From Strix aluco (Eukaryota; Chordata; Aves; Strigiformes; Strigidae), in NCBI RefSeq assembly GCF_031877795.1, contig NC_133934.1:45662725-45726724 (forward strand): a stretch of 64,000 nt of DNA. The letters run 5' to 3'. The notes beneath the pieces are model-generated. The model was not told the DNA's origin, did not search any database, and saw nothing but the letters and a program-made list of their open reading frames with translations. Of this stretch, positions 13,401 through 26,961 are shown in pieces. Position 1 is the first letter of the stretch; the number at the start of each line of letters is the position of its first letter. Made by a program: the position numbers and the translations under genes.

Positions 13401-16400
13401 TGTGGCCTTTGTCACTGTGTTGTGGATGTGTTTGTGTGTATGTGAGATGGCAAACCAAGGACTGTGGATGTTTCTCTGTCAGAGACTTTCAGCTGTGATG
13501 CCAAGAGTGCTATTAAAGCTGGTATTGCTTGCAATTAGATGCACTCATCCCATTTACACTGCAGTCTTGGATGTGAAAGTAACATTGGTGTAGACATTGA
13601 TGATCTAGATATACATGTGTAAAATTAGCTAACTCATTTAACTAGATTTGACTTAATTTAATCACTGATTTGTCGGTACAAAAAGTATCTTAAGCATTCA
13701 CTGTCAACCAAGGAGAGAAAATCAGAGGTTAGGACACTAAATAAACATTATTCCTTATAGCCCAATTTTAAAGATTAGTCAGAGCATGTGAGTGTGGTTG
13801 ATGAACATAGGCATAGACAAGGACAACATATTTGTAGTCAATATTTTTTTTTTCCCCAGTTTATATCTGCTGCAATTTAATCCTCCATCAGTTTCAATGT
13901 GTCACTTAAGTAAGTAGCTACTGTGTATAACTGTGCCCCTTCAAGATGTTTATACGTATATTTAATAAACATTTATAAGTATTTATTACTGAAACAGTAT
14001 TCTTCTGCTAAGTTTCTTTTTGTGTCCTTTTACATTGTAGAAGCCAAACTGGTATTTTCTTTTTGTGACATATAATCACATACATCTTCATTTTTCTCTT
14101 TAGGTAGGACCTCAATTTATTATTTTCTCTCCCCAGTTTAAATGTGCCTTTCTGTTTTCTAATTTTCTCTCAGTAAGATTTCTTTTATTTCTTTATTTTT
14201 GATACTTTTTTTCTTCTAAGTGTCCCTGTTTCAACAACAATCCATAGCTCAGAAAAAGTTAAAGGGGAAATAAAATCTGAAATGGTGAAAAATTTGAAAC
14301 CAGTATATCTCTACCTATCTATAATTGATTGCTGTTGGTTTTGAGGGGAAAAGTTAGTGGGAGAAGGCTACAGATTGTAAGTGCTTGGGGGCAAGCAGGG
14401 GGAAGCACAGTTGGGTGAAGGGGCTCTTCTGCTGGGCCTCATGTCCCAAAGTTGCATCTTCCAGTTCTGTAGAGAATATTGCAGATCATGTGGGTGTCAT
14501 CAAGTTAAAACCTCAGTTAAACTGTACTGTATTTCAAGTTCACAGTGTCTAAGTTTTTACTGTGTTTCAGGGGCCAGGAACTGAATGCAGTAAACCAACA
14601 TTTACTTTTTCTTTTTCCAGACCCTAGGTAATGCATAAGACCAAATGAAAGAAGCAGTGCTCATTTTCAGGTATCCAAATAGCACAGCTCTCATATTTAT
14701 TCAAAACTGCCTGAAGGCTGAAAAGCACTAGCCTAATTATAATTCTTATAGTAGAGATCGTTTGTAAGCACAAATAACACCACAGGAAACAAATGAAAGA
14801 AAAACAAAGATAGGTCCTTGGAGATCTAAAAGTCATGATGGAAAGAGAAAGCATGATGCTCAGAAGGGGTACATTTTAATCTGATGAATAGCAAAGCATT
14901 CTCTAGCAGCTGTGTTGTTTTGTGGTCAAGTGTCTTCAATAAAATAAAGGGAAATGGAAGAGCAATCTCAGCATATATAGCATTCAAGGTACATCAACTG
15001 TGTGTTTCAGAAGAATAACAGAAACAAAAAATAAAAAACTGTCAGGATAAGCCCTTTTGGTACAAATATGTAGATTCTCAATTTACTTTACAGATGCAGG
15101 ATTATAAAATGAGAAAAAGATAATTTTCCATTTAAAAAGACCCTCCAAATTGTATCTTTTGGATGAGAATGCCTCTATTTCACAAGAAGGGCAAGACAAG
15201 CCTCAGAATGGGTGAAATCATACCTTCTTGATTAAATGTGATTTTTTTTTTTTCCTCTGAATTTGAAAGATTTATGATTTCATAAAGTCTCCCTGATAGA
15301 CTGCACAATAATCTTGCCCAGATGAGAGGATTTTAGATAAAAAATCCTCACTGATGCTACCAGAGCTTTTCCTGTACAGATGGGAACCACTGAATCATCT
15401 GGCCATTATACTCTCTTGCACAGGATTTAATAAGATTGAAGAGAGTTAAAAAATATGGGATAAAAATAAAAGACACGTAACTATTTTGCTGAAATGAGCT
15501 TAGAGTGAAGGGAGGTTGACAGAGGCACTCAAAATGGCTACTGTAAAGTATTCATGTAAAACAAGAAATGATTGATCGAGATGAAAGATAACCTAGTAAA
15601 AATAAATGGGTTTTGTACAATGCCTGCAACTGTATAATTTAAATGTCTACACTATGATAATTCTACATCTAATAATTTATCAGATTAAAACACAATTAAG
15701 CATTTACGTAAGGAAAACAGTAAAAAACAAAGAGGTAAAGCCTACAGGTGCCAAAGTGCAATTCTGGATTCTCCCAGGTATCAATTTGGAAAAAGTCTTT
15801 TTCCACATTCTTGTTGAATTAATGATTTCCCTAGTACGAGGCATCAAATACTCTGAGCAGGATCAGGAAAATGAATGGCATTACTAAAGCTGGGAGACTG
15901 CAAACCTGGTCTTGTATAACACTCTTCATCTTATATGATGAAAGTTTGCATGTATTAACTCTAAAATTAATTTGCTTAAGGTCATTTAAACATTAGCAAA
16001 TTTAGAGCAAGTTACGTAATCTACAGATTGAAAGTGTTCTCATACGATATTAAACTGTTCCTTTTCTTTCTCAAATTAATTCCCCAGGTAGCTGCACTAG
16101 AAACCAGGAGGATACAAAAAGTATCAATCTTAAATCAATTTGACACCAGAGAAAGTTCATATTTCATAAAGAAGAATTGATAATCAAAGGCTCAGGCTGC
16201 CTGTAGCTGGAAGCTGAGTTTCCACCATGGAGTTATGATATCACAGGCAAGTTTGGGGTTGGAAAGGAACTGTTTTCTCACATGAGCAAGATGGACAAGT
16301 TCAGCAGATTGCGTATTTGGAAGTATTACATTAGTTAGCCTACTAATTGAACTAGTTGTAGTGGTGTCCTTAATGTTCTGATTCTTTAAGATAGTTTTCT

Positions 16401-19400
16401 GCTGCCTTTCTAAGGCCTTTGTTTTTTAGCCTTGTTACCGCAGGGACTTACGTGAGGAAGGAAAGAAACCATTTTCTGTTAATACGGTCTCTGGGTAATA
16501 CACTAACAAAGTAACAAACAAAGCTTAGATCATTGTAATGATACCTCAGCTAGCTTAACTAGAAAACAAAAGACTAACAAACAAAAGAAAAGTGCACAAC
16601 TCTGAGTAGGTAAAATTATGATTTAGTGATAACATGTAATTCTTCCAGTTTCTGTGGCAGGATACAGGAACTTATACACCATAGAATGTACTTATTTTCT
16701 TCTAAAAAAGCTTTCAAACAGTAATATTTACACTTTGGTTCTTCTTTTGATAACTGCTGGACATACTTAACTGTTTTTGTGTTAAGCCACTAACAGTTCA
16801 TAAACAGCTGTTGTTGGAGAATATGAATGGGATAAGATATAGAATTTTTATCACACATTTCTGTAAAACAGTGTTCAAGAGTTTACACAAGTACTTTGTT
16901 CTCAATTCAGATTCAAACCTCCTTAAAATTTTCTGGATATCTCTGTATAAGCAATGCAGCTGATGACATAAAACGGCATGCTAAACGATCACTACCAAAA
17001 GTGATGATGCCATCATGAGCATTTGAGCCAAAATCATGGTCACTGTAGGTTAGTTGGAGTGCTGTTTTGCATTTCTCTCCTACAGTTTTTGACACTGACT
17101 GTGGAGCAACTCTTTGTGACGTTCACAATTTTTATACCTCTTTTTTGGTGGATATACCTTGACTAAAACTCCACAGAAAATAAACGAACCAAGAACAATT
17201 TAAAGTATGTAACAAGAACTTAATTTGGGGCTAATCAGATTCTTGGTTTTTAGTAGTTTCGGTAACATTTGCTTGAGCTGAATTATTGTCAGTTAAGTAA
17301 ATATCTATCTGGACATGGTTTCTTCAGTCTGAATTACTGAACATAATGGAAATCCTCTAACTGTTTTCAAAAAATCAGGACTTCTATCTCAAATACTCCA
17401 CATGCTGCCATTCCACTAAAAATATTCGGCATCCTTCGGAATAGGTATTTCAAGGAACATTCATGTTCCCTAGAAGAAAAAGGGGGCAAAATCTCAGTTA
17501 TGCTGATGAAACCTAATGGGATAACAGCTCGTGTAGCTTCATGAGGGGGATGATGCTAGGATAGCAGCTTTAAAACACCTGGAGAAATGCAAGATACTCA
17601 TTAATTGACAAAACTCATAAGAACACTAGAATAAAGCCCTTATAACAGAGTTCAAGAACTTGGAAATTAAGAAGGTGAAAGAAGTACAGGTATAATTTTG
17701 AAGTTTATATTGAATTTGGAAAAATATAATCACATGGCTATGAAGCAGTATTATGAAGAGACCATCAAAGTCAATAGTGTTTTTTCTAGCACTTCGTTTT
17801 AACATAGCTGGGAGACAAATAGTTTGAATACTTCCCTAATTCTTCAGTTATCTGCAGTCCACAAAATCAGAATAATTAATCATCTTCTGTAAGGAAAGAA
17901 TATGTGATTAGATGATTCGTTTTAAGTACATGTCAAGTTTTAAAAAAGAAACAACTTAGTTTTTTCATCTTAGTTGGGATGAAGGGTAAAATTTGAAATG
18001 CCCACATCTCTCAGGAGAGTACCTTCTCTTCTAAAAAATCTGATCTGAATTGCTCAGTGGAGTCCTACAGCTCTACATAAGATGCTTTTATGTGTGCTGT
18101 TCACATTGAGTCATGTAAACTTGCAAGGAAAGGACAAAAACTATGTAGAGTGAATGTTTAATGTTCTACAGATTGCTCCATGTGTTAATTTTTTCAGTAA
18201 CAAAGATTATACTCCTACATTTGCTCTGCAGAGCACTGCATATAACAGACAGATTATAGCACATCAAATAGTTTCTCCCCTGTTTCACATTTGATGAAAA
18301 AGGCACAAAAGATAATGGAAAACTCAGTTTTGAAACAAGAAGCACAGCTGCTAATGCCACCATGAAATTTTGAGCTATATGAAGCAAGACAAAATAGAGT
18401 ATGATAAGGTGTGCCAAATACAACAAAACATTAATATTGAGAGTTTTCTAATTATTTTACATTTATCTAATCAAAACAAACACTGCTGGAAGAGCTCAAG
18501 TAGAACAGGGATGATTATTCTTCAAGTCTTGATGCTTAAAATCAGGTATCTAAATCTTCAGTTAGACTCTAAGGGAGTCTGGAAGCTAGCAATGCTAAAA
18601 TCTGAATCAAAATGTGAAGAGTTGGATGCTTGTATATCAAAATAATTGTCTCCTTGCTTTAGAGTCTATTGAAGGAAACAGCATAAGAATAGCCTCAATC
18701 ATATGCTGAATAAAATACATTGCCCTACACTTAAAATCACTAGAATTGTCCTTCCTGGGAGATTTGGAAGACTGTGTCAGGAATATAAAATAATGAGTAC
18801 TCATAAAAGGAGGAATGTTTGGTTTATGCAGAAATATCTATAGATTATTCAGACTTGAGTTCCAAGAGAGACAACTGTTCCAAAAGCTGCAAGATAAAAT
18901 CAGTTGGAAAAATCAATTACAGCTTGGATCAGTAGGAATTTTACTTTATTCCTTCAAAAACAACGCATGGAAAGAATAAGTATAAACTGAAGAATGCCGT
19001 ATGACAGCTTTCCTAATACTACACATAAATTTGCCTATCCAAAATAGGCTGTATGAATTGATCTGTACACAGTATACTCTCTGTAGACAGGTTATTAGTA
19101 TATTAAGAAGAACTGTTGGGTATATATATGTATAATGGATAAGGGCAAGTTGGGTGGTGACCTTGTTTTGGGTTTAATTGCAATCAGTTAATTGTTTCAG
19201 ATTGTTAATGAATGAGGGATTTGAAAGCAAGACTTGAAAGCTAAGATAGCATTTTAAACAGGTTGGCCATACATTCAGGTGAGGTTTACTAAACAGTCAT
19301 TACTTATACGTTTGAAATAGCAGTTCTATACCCTAACATGAAGGGTTAGTCTTTGATGAAAGTGAACTTGGCAAATACTTCACAGAATTGGATAGAAATA

Positions 19401-20769
19401 AGATCCATGCAGCAAAATATGTCTAAATGATCGAAATTATTTTGCTACTTTGTTTATATGACAATGCACTTTTTCATACTTTTCGAGCTCGGATTTAATT
19501 TTGCAACCATCACATTGCTTCATATGTAGTCACGCATGGTTTCATATATAGTCAAATAGATCCACTGGACCAGCTGCATACTTAGGTAAATAGATCCACA
19601 GGCAGTAAATCAAAGCGCCTGCTATAATACCACTTCTAATGTTTGAAAATAGATATGTTATACCAGTTTCATTTTCCTGAACTGTTTGTTTAACTCTGCT
19701 TTTTCTTAAGTTGCTGTTGGAATGCTTTAGTATATTCGCAGCATGATGAACTTGGCTTTACTTTTGCATACTTTGTTTTAAAGTGAGGTTACTCCACTGA
19801 CTATAATTGTACCACCAAACTTAGAAAAGATTGAGAGCATAATCTCAACAAAAACCTTTATCACAGTTTAATACTGTGTTTTATTTTAAAACTGTATTTC
19901 AAGGAATGTTTATACTAAATAAACCTGCACTACCAATAGGTTGTATATTATTTTAGTCTGCTTTGTTACTACAACTAGACTGACACATAGCGTTAAACTA
20001 GCTACTGAGGTGTCTCCATGTTCAATGGATGGCGTTAGCAGCCACAGATGGGATAGATAAGAACTTCACAAGTACTAATTTTGTTTTACATCCACAGAAA
20101 CTTAGACTACAAAATAGTCCTGTGTGAACAGCAGTTTTAAATAAGAGAATGTAACTTTGCTATGTTTTTATGGCTGGTCTAAGCAGTTCTCCTAATAGGC
20201 TTTTGTATTGCTTGGCACCTAACACAGGTTTGAGTGTAACAGGGCTTTAGTTCGAAGGGCTTTGGTTAATTATCTGCTATTCAGTCATATTGTTGCTGAT
20301 TCCACTGTAAGCTCCATTATGCCTGGTAAAGCCTGTAAGTAGTGCATAGTACTGGAATGTACTTGAACAAATATTGATCGTCCTGTTGACAACCTCCCCC
20401 CCTTTTGCTTTTGGAGCACTGTCTAATAGAGCTGAGCAAATATATCACATGAATATCTCATTAATTTTGCCATTCCTGTATTTGCCAAATCACTAGTTCT
20501 CAAACATATTAATTATTCAAACTTATGTGGGAGCATATTAGGTGAATAAATCTTCATCTGTAGGCAACTTTTAATAGATGATTATAAAGATTACCAATTT
20601 ACATTGGGTTTATTCTGTTCTGTAGTAGGAGATGTAGACATTCTTACATGACTTACAAATTGTTGTTATTTTCAAATAGATACTGAACTGAGTTTCCTTT
20701 AGTTCTGCAATTCAGAGTAATAGTTTGTGTTTACAGTTTCCCATTCTTTGGGTGGAACCATTAATGATT

Positions 20770-21220
20770 CATCTCTCAAACCTTCTCCTCTGCTTCTCTT
20801 CTTTTGAACAAAATTTTGTTAAGTACTTTCCAGAATAAAAGCAGGTGAAACACGAGGTGGCTTTTCCATATCTCTTTTCCCTTTCCTTTATTGTATGTGC
20901 TGAGTTTTCTTATCTATTCTCCCTCTGTAGCCCTTCCACTTTTTACAGGAATTTAATTATGTTCTCCCTTCCTTCTTCTTACCTGCTTTTTTCTATTCCT
21001 CAACGCTTTCTTTGGTTTCTTTGTCACTTCATGTTATCTCTACTTTCTGTACTCAACTGTCCAGAGAATCTTTTTGTTTGCGATCTTGTCTTGTCATTTA
21101 ACCTCTTTGGCTGTTCCACTGGTGTTTCTCTTGGGAAATACCCTTTCCTGAAAATATAACTGAGTCCTATGCTTCTCTGTTTCAACCCCTTGTCTTCTCC
21201 CCCTGGTTTTAATACTGCCA
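20770..21220. other. Pyrimidine-rich strand-asymmetric tract
   Basis: The plus strand is strongly enriched in C and T. By direct count, positions 20,881-21,060 contain 43 purines in 180 bases, so about 76% are pyrimidines. Open frames of 104 residues (+) and 65 residues (-) run through it; the plus frame is rich in Phe, Leu and Ser simply because of the composition. I treat it as low-complexity non-coding DNA. Confidence 0.7.
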
Positions 21221-22716
21221 ATTTTATATTGGTTGTAAATCAATTTAGCTAATCCACACTGCTCTGCCTAAACTGCAACTTCAGATTTTTCTCAGTCACC
21301 CCTCAAGATTGTGGAAGACCCTATTACATTTGAGTAAAATACTTCCTATAGGAAATGTGTTACCAGCTGCAAAAGACTGAATTTATGCTGTGAATGGATG
21401 GAGTAAGGAGAGGTTTTCTGGGTTTATCCATTTAGCCTTGAAACTTGTCTTCTGCCTTTTTGGTGCTTAGTAAGTCGCTAAGAACAAACACCTCACAGGT
21501 GATTAGCAATTACATGTTCCTGAAGAAATTAGTTTTTGAAAGTAGACATTGTCTCACTGGTATCTATTCACTGAATAGAGAGCTGCTGGGGAAAACCAGT
21601 TGTCTGTGAACAGAGACTGTGCTCGAATATATGTGCTCACAGAAAAGCGCAAATTGAGTATGCATGCTGCACCTGCGTTTCAAACCTTGTGATTTACTTA
21701 GCAACTTAATAGTCTTTTATTAAAACCTTCTAATGTAATTTTATATGTCACTTGATATCTTAAACATCTATACTTACAAGTAGTGAATAATATATTTTTA
21801 TGATGTGTGCTATGAACTGTGTAAATCTATAAATTCTGACACTTCAGAATAATGTTGACTTCCCAACTGAAAACAAGTAAATGATTTAGCAGAGATGCAA
21901 ATGTAGAAGTGTGGCATGTATTTTGATCCTATTCCAAAATGCTGACAGTATAACTGAACTGTATGTATCTTTGGACTTTTTAGTGAAAGAATACAGTGCA
22001 TGTATATTCTGTAGCACACATTGAGCAAGTGAGCACAGCAGGAGTACTTTACAGTGAATATAAATAGTTTTACTGAATCAATAGTATTGGATTATATCAG
22101 GCAAGCAGTACCATTTATGTTAAAAGAAGTGCATGCTGTGATTTTTCTGAACTCTCTTTGAAGTTCAGTTGTGTCTTTTTCTATTGTACTAAAATATTAG
22201 ATCATCACTACTGATGACTTGTAATCACTGCTTTTAAATTTACATGTTGATTGATAAGGTAGGATTATCATGTGATTAAGAATGAATAAGAAATGGGAAA
22301 CTTCTGTTCCCAGCAGTGCCCCAGATTTCTCTTGTGACTGCTTAAACAGCTTAGCCTCTCGATATTCTTTTTCCTATTTAAACAAAAAGAGGGCATCAAT
22401 GCTTTCTTTCCTTGTGAAAGTATACAGGAGTAATGTCTCCTGTATTTCTGAATACTTGTAAGGTAATCAGATGTATGTTAAGGATAAACACATAAATTTC
22501 ATATACAGTGAATTTCAACTATAGATTTGTAATCGCTTTTAGAAACAAAATAAGATTTTTTTCCTGTCATCTTTATTCCAAATTTCATTATATTGAAATG
22601 CGACTGGGTAATCCTTTTTAAACAAATTTCTATAAATTCAGAAAGAATGAAGAACAAGAACCCACTCAGCCTGTTTCTGACTCCAATAAAAACTACATGA
22701 AGGGTAGAATATACTG

Positions 22717-22732
22717 AAAAAAAAAAAAAAAA
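22717..22732. repeat. Poly(A) run, 16 bases
   Basis: A16 between ATACTG and GAGGTC. It could be a simple homopolymer or an old retroposition tail. No pseudogene body is recognisable to its left. Confidence 0.8.
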
Positions 22733-25700
22733 GAGGTCTTTTAACTGAATATTTAACAAGCTGTAATGCACTCTCTTTTTTTCCTTTTTGAGTAAAACAG
22801 TTGGAGAAAATCTGATATTTTTGTCAAATCTCAGCCTTTCAAATATTACTGCATTGGTGAAAATAGATTTTTACATTTAATCGGAGAGTATGTCATGCGT
22901 AATTAAAAGTCTGTAATTTTAAATTAGCTAAATTTTGGAGGAGAATTAGTTGAATCCTGAAATAGGTTCATTGGGATGTACAAGAATTGAAGAGTTTCAA
23001 GTAACCCTTTTGCATGCCTCATGTACGAAATGTGTGCCTATTAATACTTCACACCATATTACTAGCAGGAGTAAGGTGATTCTTGTGAATGTCAGACTTA
23101 TGTGTGACAGATGAAAAAGGAATGAAAATGAAATAAAATGGATACAGAATATAAGACTACAGCTTTAATTTTGTCCCAGGAAGTACATTATAGGTAAGAA
23201 GTATGAAAATAATCTTTTTTGCCTTAGGATTTGCCAACATGAAACTGGCATGCTAGCCCTTTTGCATCATCCCATTCTTCTGTGTGGGACCAGTGGAAAA
23301 ATGGTTAAAAATTAGTTGCAAGAAGAAAAGGAGAGACTGCGATGCAAGAAATGAAATTTCCATATTCCTTGAATTTCTTATCTTGTCTTCTTGATCTATT
23401 TTTCATTCTATGAGTCACTCAGATTGTTATAATGTTGCCTGGAAAGACAAAGAAGGATTCTGGCTGAGTAGAACTGTGGACTAATGGATACTTAAGACAA
23501 TGACATTGTCTCCCAGCTGAAAAGTGCACCACATTCTTTACCATATCTAGTTGTTGTAATATCAGTATGAACCTTTGATGAAATGTATCTCCTAAAGAAG
23601 TGGAAAATTCAGAAATATCAAAGGCACAAAGATAATAAGCCAGAATATTTGCCCCATTTACTATTACTTGTGCTATTCTGGGACAGGCTGATCGCTCTCA
23701 AGGAGACACAGGGTAAGATGTGCTTATGAACATTATTATAGTCTCCTCTTGTTCTCTAGAACTGTAGGAAATGTCTCTTACCCCATATAAATACTGGAGT
23801 TCACAGGCCTGCTTGATTCAAAGTCAGTAAGTACGTTATTTGAAGAACAGCTTCCTTTATATTCTTAGTAGAACTTGGGATGGAATCAGCTATATGATAA
23901 GATATATGGCTAGGAGTGAGTTAGGCTACACATCAACGTATATTAATTTAGACTTGTGATTCAGACACACAATCACTGTTTAGATTGGGTTATCCCATAG
24001 TAAAACGCACTTGAAAACAAGCAATCATGCTGAAGCATGACACAGAATTAGGACAAATGCAGGAACTCTCAAATTGTAGGAGAAATGATTCCTAGTGCTG
24101 TAATGATCAGACAATTCATGGATGCTTACAGACTGCATGGGGCATTTGAGCACATCTGATGTTTGAACGCTGCCACAGAAATCTTCATGGCTTTTTAAAA
24201 TTTCTGTGGAATTTCATTCCTATAATAATGCATAACATAAAGAAAAGGATGATATTTTAGGTTGCAGTTTGCTATGGCTATACAAAAGAATATTTTTATA
24301 TCTTGTTGAGCCAATTATCCATTGCTGCTCAAGGGGATTTTTATCAGCTGGGGAAAGGTTACCTAAACTGCAGTGATAGTGGATGTTAACAATTTGCCAG
24401 TGTGCCTCAGCCTCAGGTTAGGTGTGGTGGTGTTGTGGGTTTGTTGCTGTTGGTGGTGTCTTTTTAGCAAGATATCAGACAGATCTACCTAGAGCTTGTA
24501 GCTGTTACAGGTCGCCATCTCTTGGAAAGCACAAAAACATGTAAGGGAAGATAGATGCCCTGACAGAACTTCTCCTTAAAAATAAATCCAGCCTAACGAG
24601 GCTGATATAGCCTACTTGCTACTTTATTGATAAATTTTCAAAAGCTATCCTTTCTATAAACTAAGTTAAACAATTATTTTCTATTCTATCACAAACTAGC
24701 TAAAACTCCTAGATACACAGCATCTGTCTCCAGAAATTGCCCCCCTGTGGGAATTTGAGGAAATGAGGTTCCATGTTAGTAGAAATAAATAAATCATGGC
24801 AAATGTGTAAAGATATCAGAATTACTACCATAAAGCTCCATAAGTAAAAATTAAAAATTCAAAGGAATAAGTTGGAAAACCAACTTAAAGACTAAACAAG
24901 ACTAATGAAAAAACTTTGCCATTCTTGTTAATACCTAATTCTTATGAATTAAATTTCTCACTATGGTTGTAGTAATTTTTTTCATGCAAAATAAATTTTC
25001 TGTTTTCTAGATAAACGCAGCATGGTAATGTTCAGCTTAATACATATTTAAATGCTCAAGATTGAAAGAGCTGCCAGATGCCAAATTATGAAATATAGAG
25101 TATTAGCTCTTTTACTTCTATCAGTAAATACTTTCAGCTGTGAAGTTTTCTTATTTGGTTGTTTATTTTAAATGCTCTAGTCAATGGAATGAGGACTGCC
25201 CAGAAGAGGAAAAAAGTTAGAGTTAATGCTCTTGTTTAAATCTGTTAACAAAAAAAAGAACTTGTTCCTTCCTTATCCTTTCTACAGGCTCCTTTCTTTA
25301 GAGTGCAATACTAAGATTCCCCAATAGATGCCCTAAGAGATCTCTTATAAACATCACAACTAAGTACTCAAATTAAGTATCTTCAGCTTTCTCTTTGTGT
25401 GGCGTTTTTTTTTAATAGAATCTGTGTTATCTACTATTGAATGGTATTATGTTTTCAGATTTCAATGATAATGAGTAATGAAATTATTTGATCCCAAATG
25501 AAGTCAAAAAAGGCTCGACGATAAGAAATTAAATATTTATCCTCATTGCTCAATTATTTTTCAGTAGTAATTTTTAAGGTGGATATTAATTCTGTAGTGT
25601 ATTATCTCTTTATTGTTTAATCAGTTGTTACTTTATATTTACAAGACGAGAATGGGGGCAACATCATCTTGTCAGAATCATTATCATTGCGAAGTTGCTA

Positions 25701-26601
25701 CACACTGAAATGAATTTATAGCATTTATTTGATTAGAAATCATAGCAAAATCTACATATTTAACCTGAATCTAGGGTTTTTTTTTTTGTTCTTCTGAGTT
25801 TACATCTATTGTTTTGTGGCATACATTTGAATTATTTCGATGAATTTCAAAGATAGGTTTCTTGTGTGTGAACATTGTTGCATATTCCTTTTATTTAAGG
25901 AATTGAATCCCTTTGTGAGAACTGACTTTGAGGAGATATGGGGTAAACATTAATGTGCCTTTATGATCCTTTTGTCATTTGTTAGATCCCCTGTGCCAGA
26001 TGGTTGGCACAACCTTTCTTCAAGCCACAAGTAAGCTAATTTTCTTCTATACCATTTGCCATTGTCTGCCATTCTGGTGCTTACGATGCCCTGCTGTTAT
26101 AAAAGCACTGGTCCAGGTCTCAGTACACTTTATTGTACTTTTTGATGAGGACAGAGTTTGTAGTGAATGCATTTTCATCTTTCATTAAACAGACATTGAG
26201 TAAAATAGGCCAGTGGAAGATGAGGGAAAGATGTATCTGTCCAAACTTCATGCTGTGTGTGTTCAAGAGAGAGATATTTGGAGGATTATTCATGCCATCT
26301 TATGTCAGAGCAGGCTGAGAGTTCTTATGCTGTCGTTGACTTGAAGCTAATCAATGATCTTCACCAGTAACAGCTGCACTGAAGGGGCAGCTGTCTCCTT
26401 CCAATTAAAAAAAAAAAAAGTACACTGTTAAAAAGGAGTGGAAATTAAACCCTATAAAGGGCAGTACTTTGGACTGTGTATTTAGAAATGTGATTTCTTT
26501 GTTGCTTGAATCTATCAGATTGCCTGAAATTATTCTTGGTATCTTGGTATTAAGCTGCAAATAGAAGTGTCTTTAAAATGTTGCATATTCTTGATTCAAA
26601 G

Positions 26602-26633
26602 AAAAAAAAAAAGAGATTTTTTTTTTTTTTTTT
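26602..26633. repeat. A11 then T17 homopolymer pair
   Basis: An A run followed, after AGAGA, by a T run ending in CAG. The two runs can pair as a hairpin. The T17CAG also looks like a splice acceptor, but no exon is supported downstream. Confidence 0.75.
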
Positions 26634-26944
26634 CAGTCTTGTTTACTACTTTGTAACTGTCAGGTTAGCTGGGACAACAAATTAATTGATACTTTGTAGA
26701 GTCAGATTTCAATATCCTGGATTGTTTGGTAATCTGATAATGCTATTCATGGAAAGACTTTTCTCATTTTGAATGTTTAAAGATATATCACAGAAAAATA
26801 AAATGTTGTTCTTGAACTTACAGGTGGTGAGTGGTACCAGCCATACAGAAGTCACTGGAATAATCTGAAGAGTGAGTAACAGTGCAAGTTTCTGAAATTT
26901 CCGATTTTTTTCCTTACTCATTGTTAATACAAAAACCCAAGCAC

Positions 26945-26961
26945 AAAAAAAAAAAAAAAAA
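26945..26961. repeat. Poly(A) run, 17 bases
   Basis: A17 following AAGCAC. No retroposed gene body is recognisable upstream. Confidence 0.8.

Noticed and set aside
16235-16275. GGGGTTGGAAAGGAAC resembling the CR1 3' segment
   Set aside because: Too short, with no terminal ATTCTATGAT repeats and no other CR1 similarity around it.
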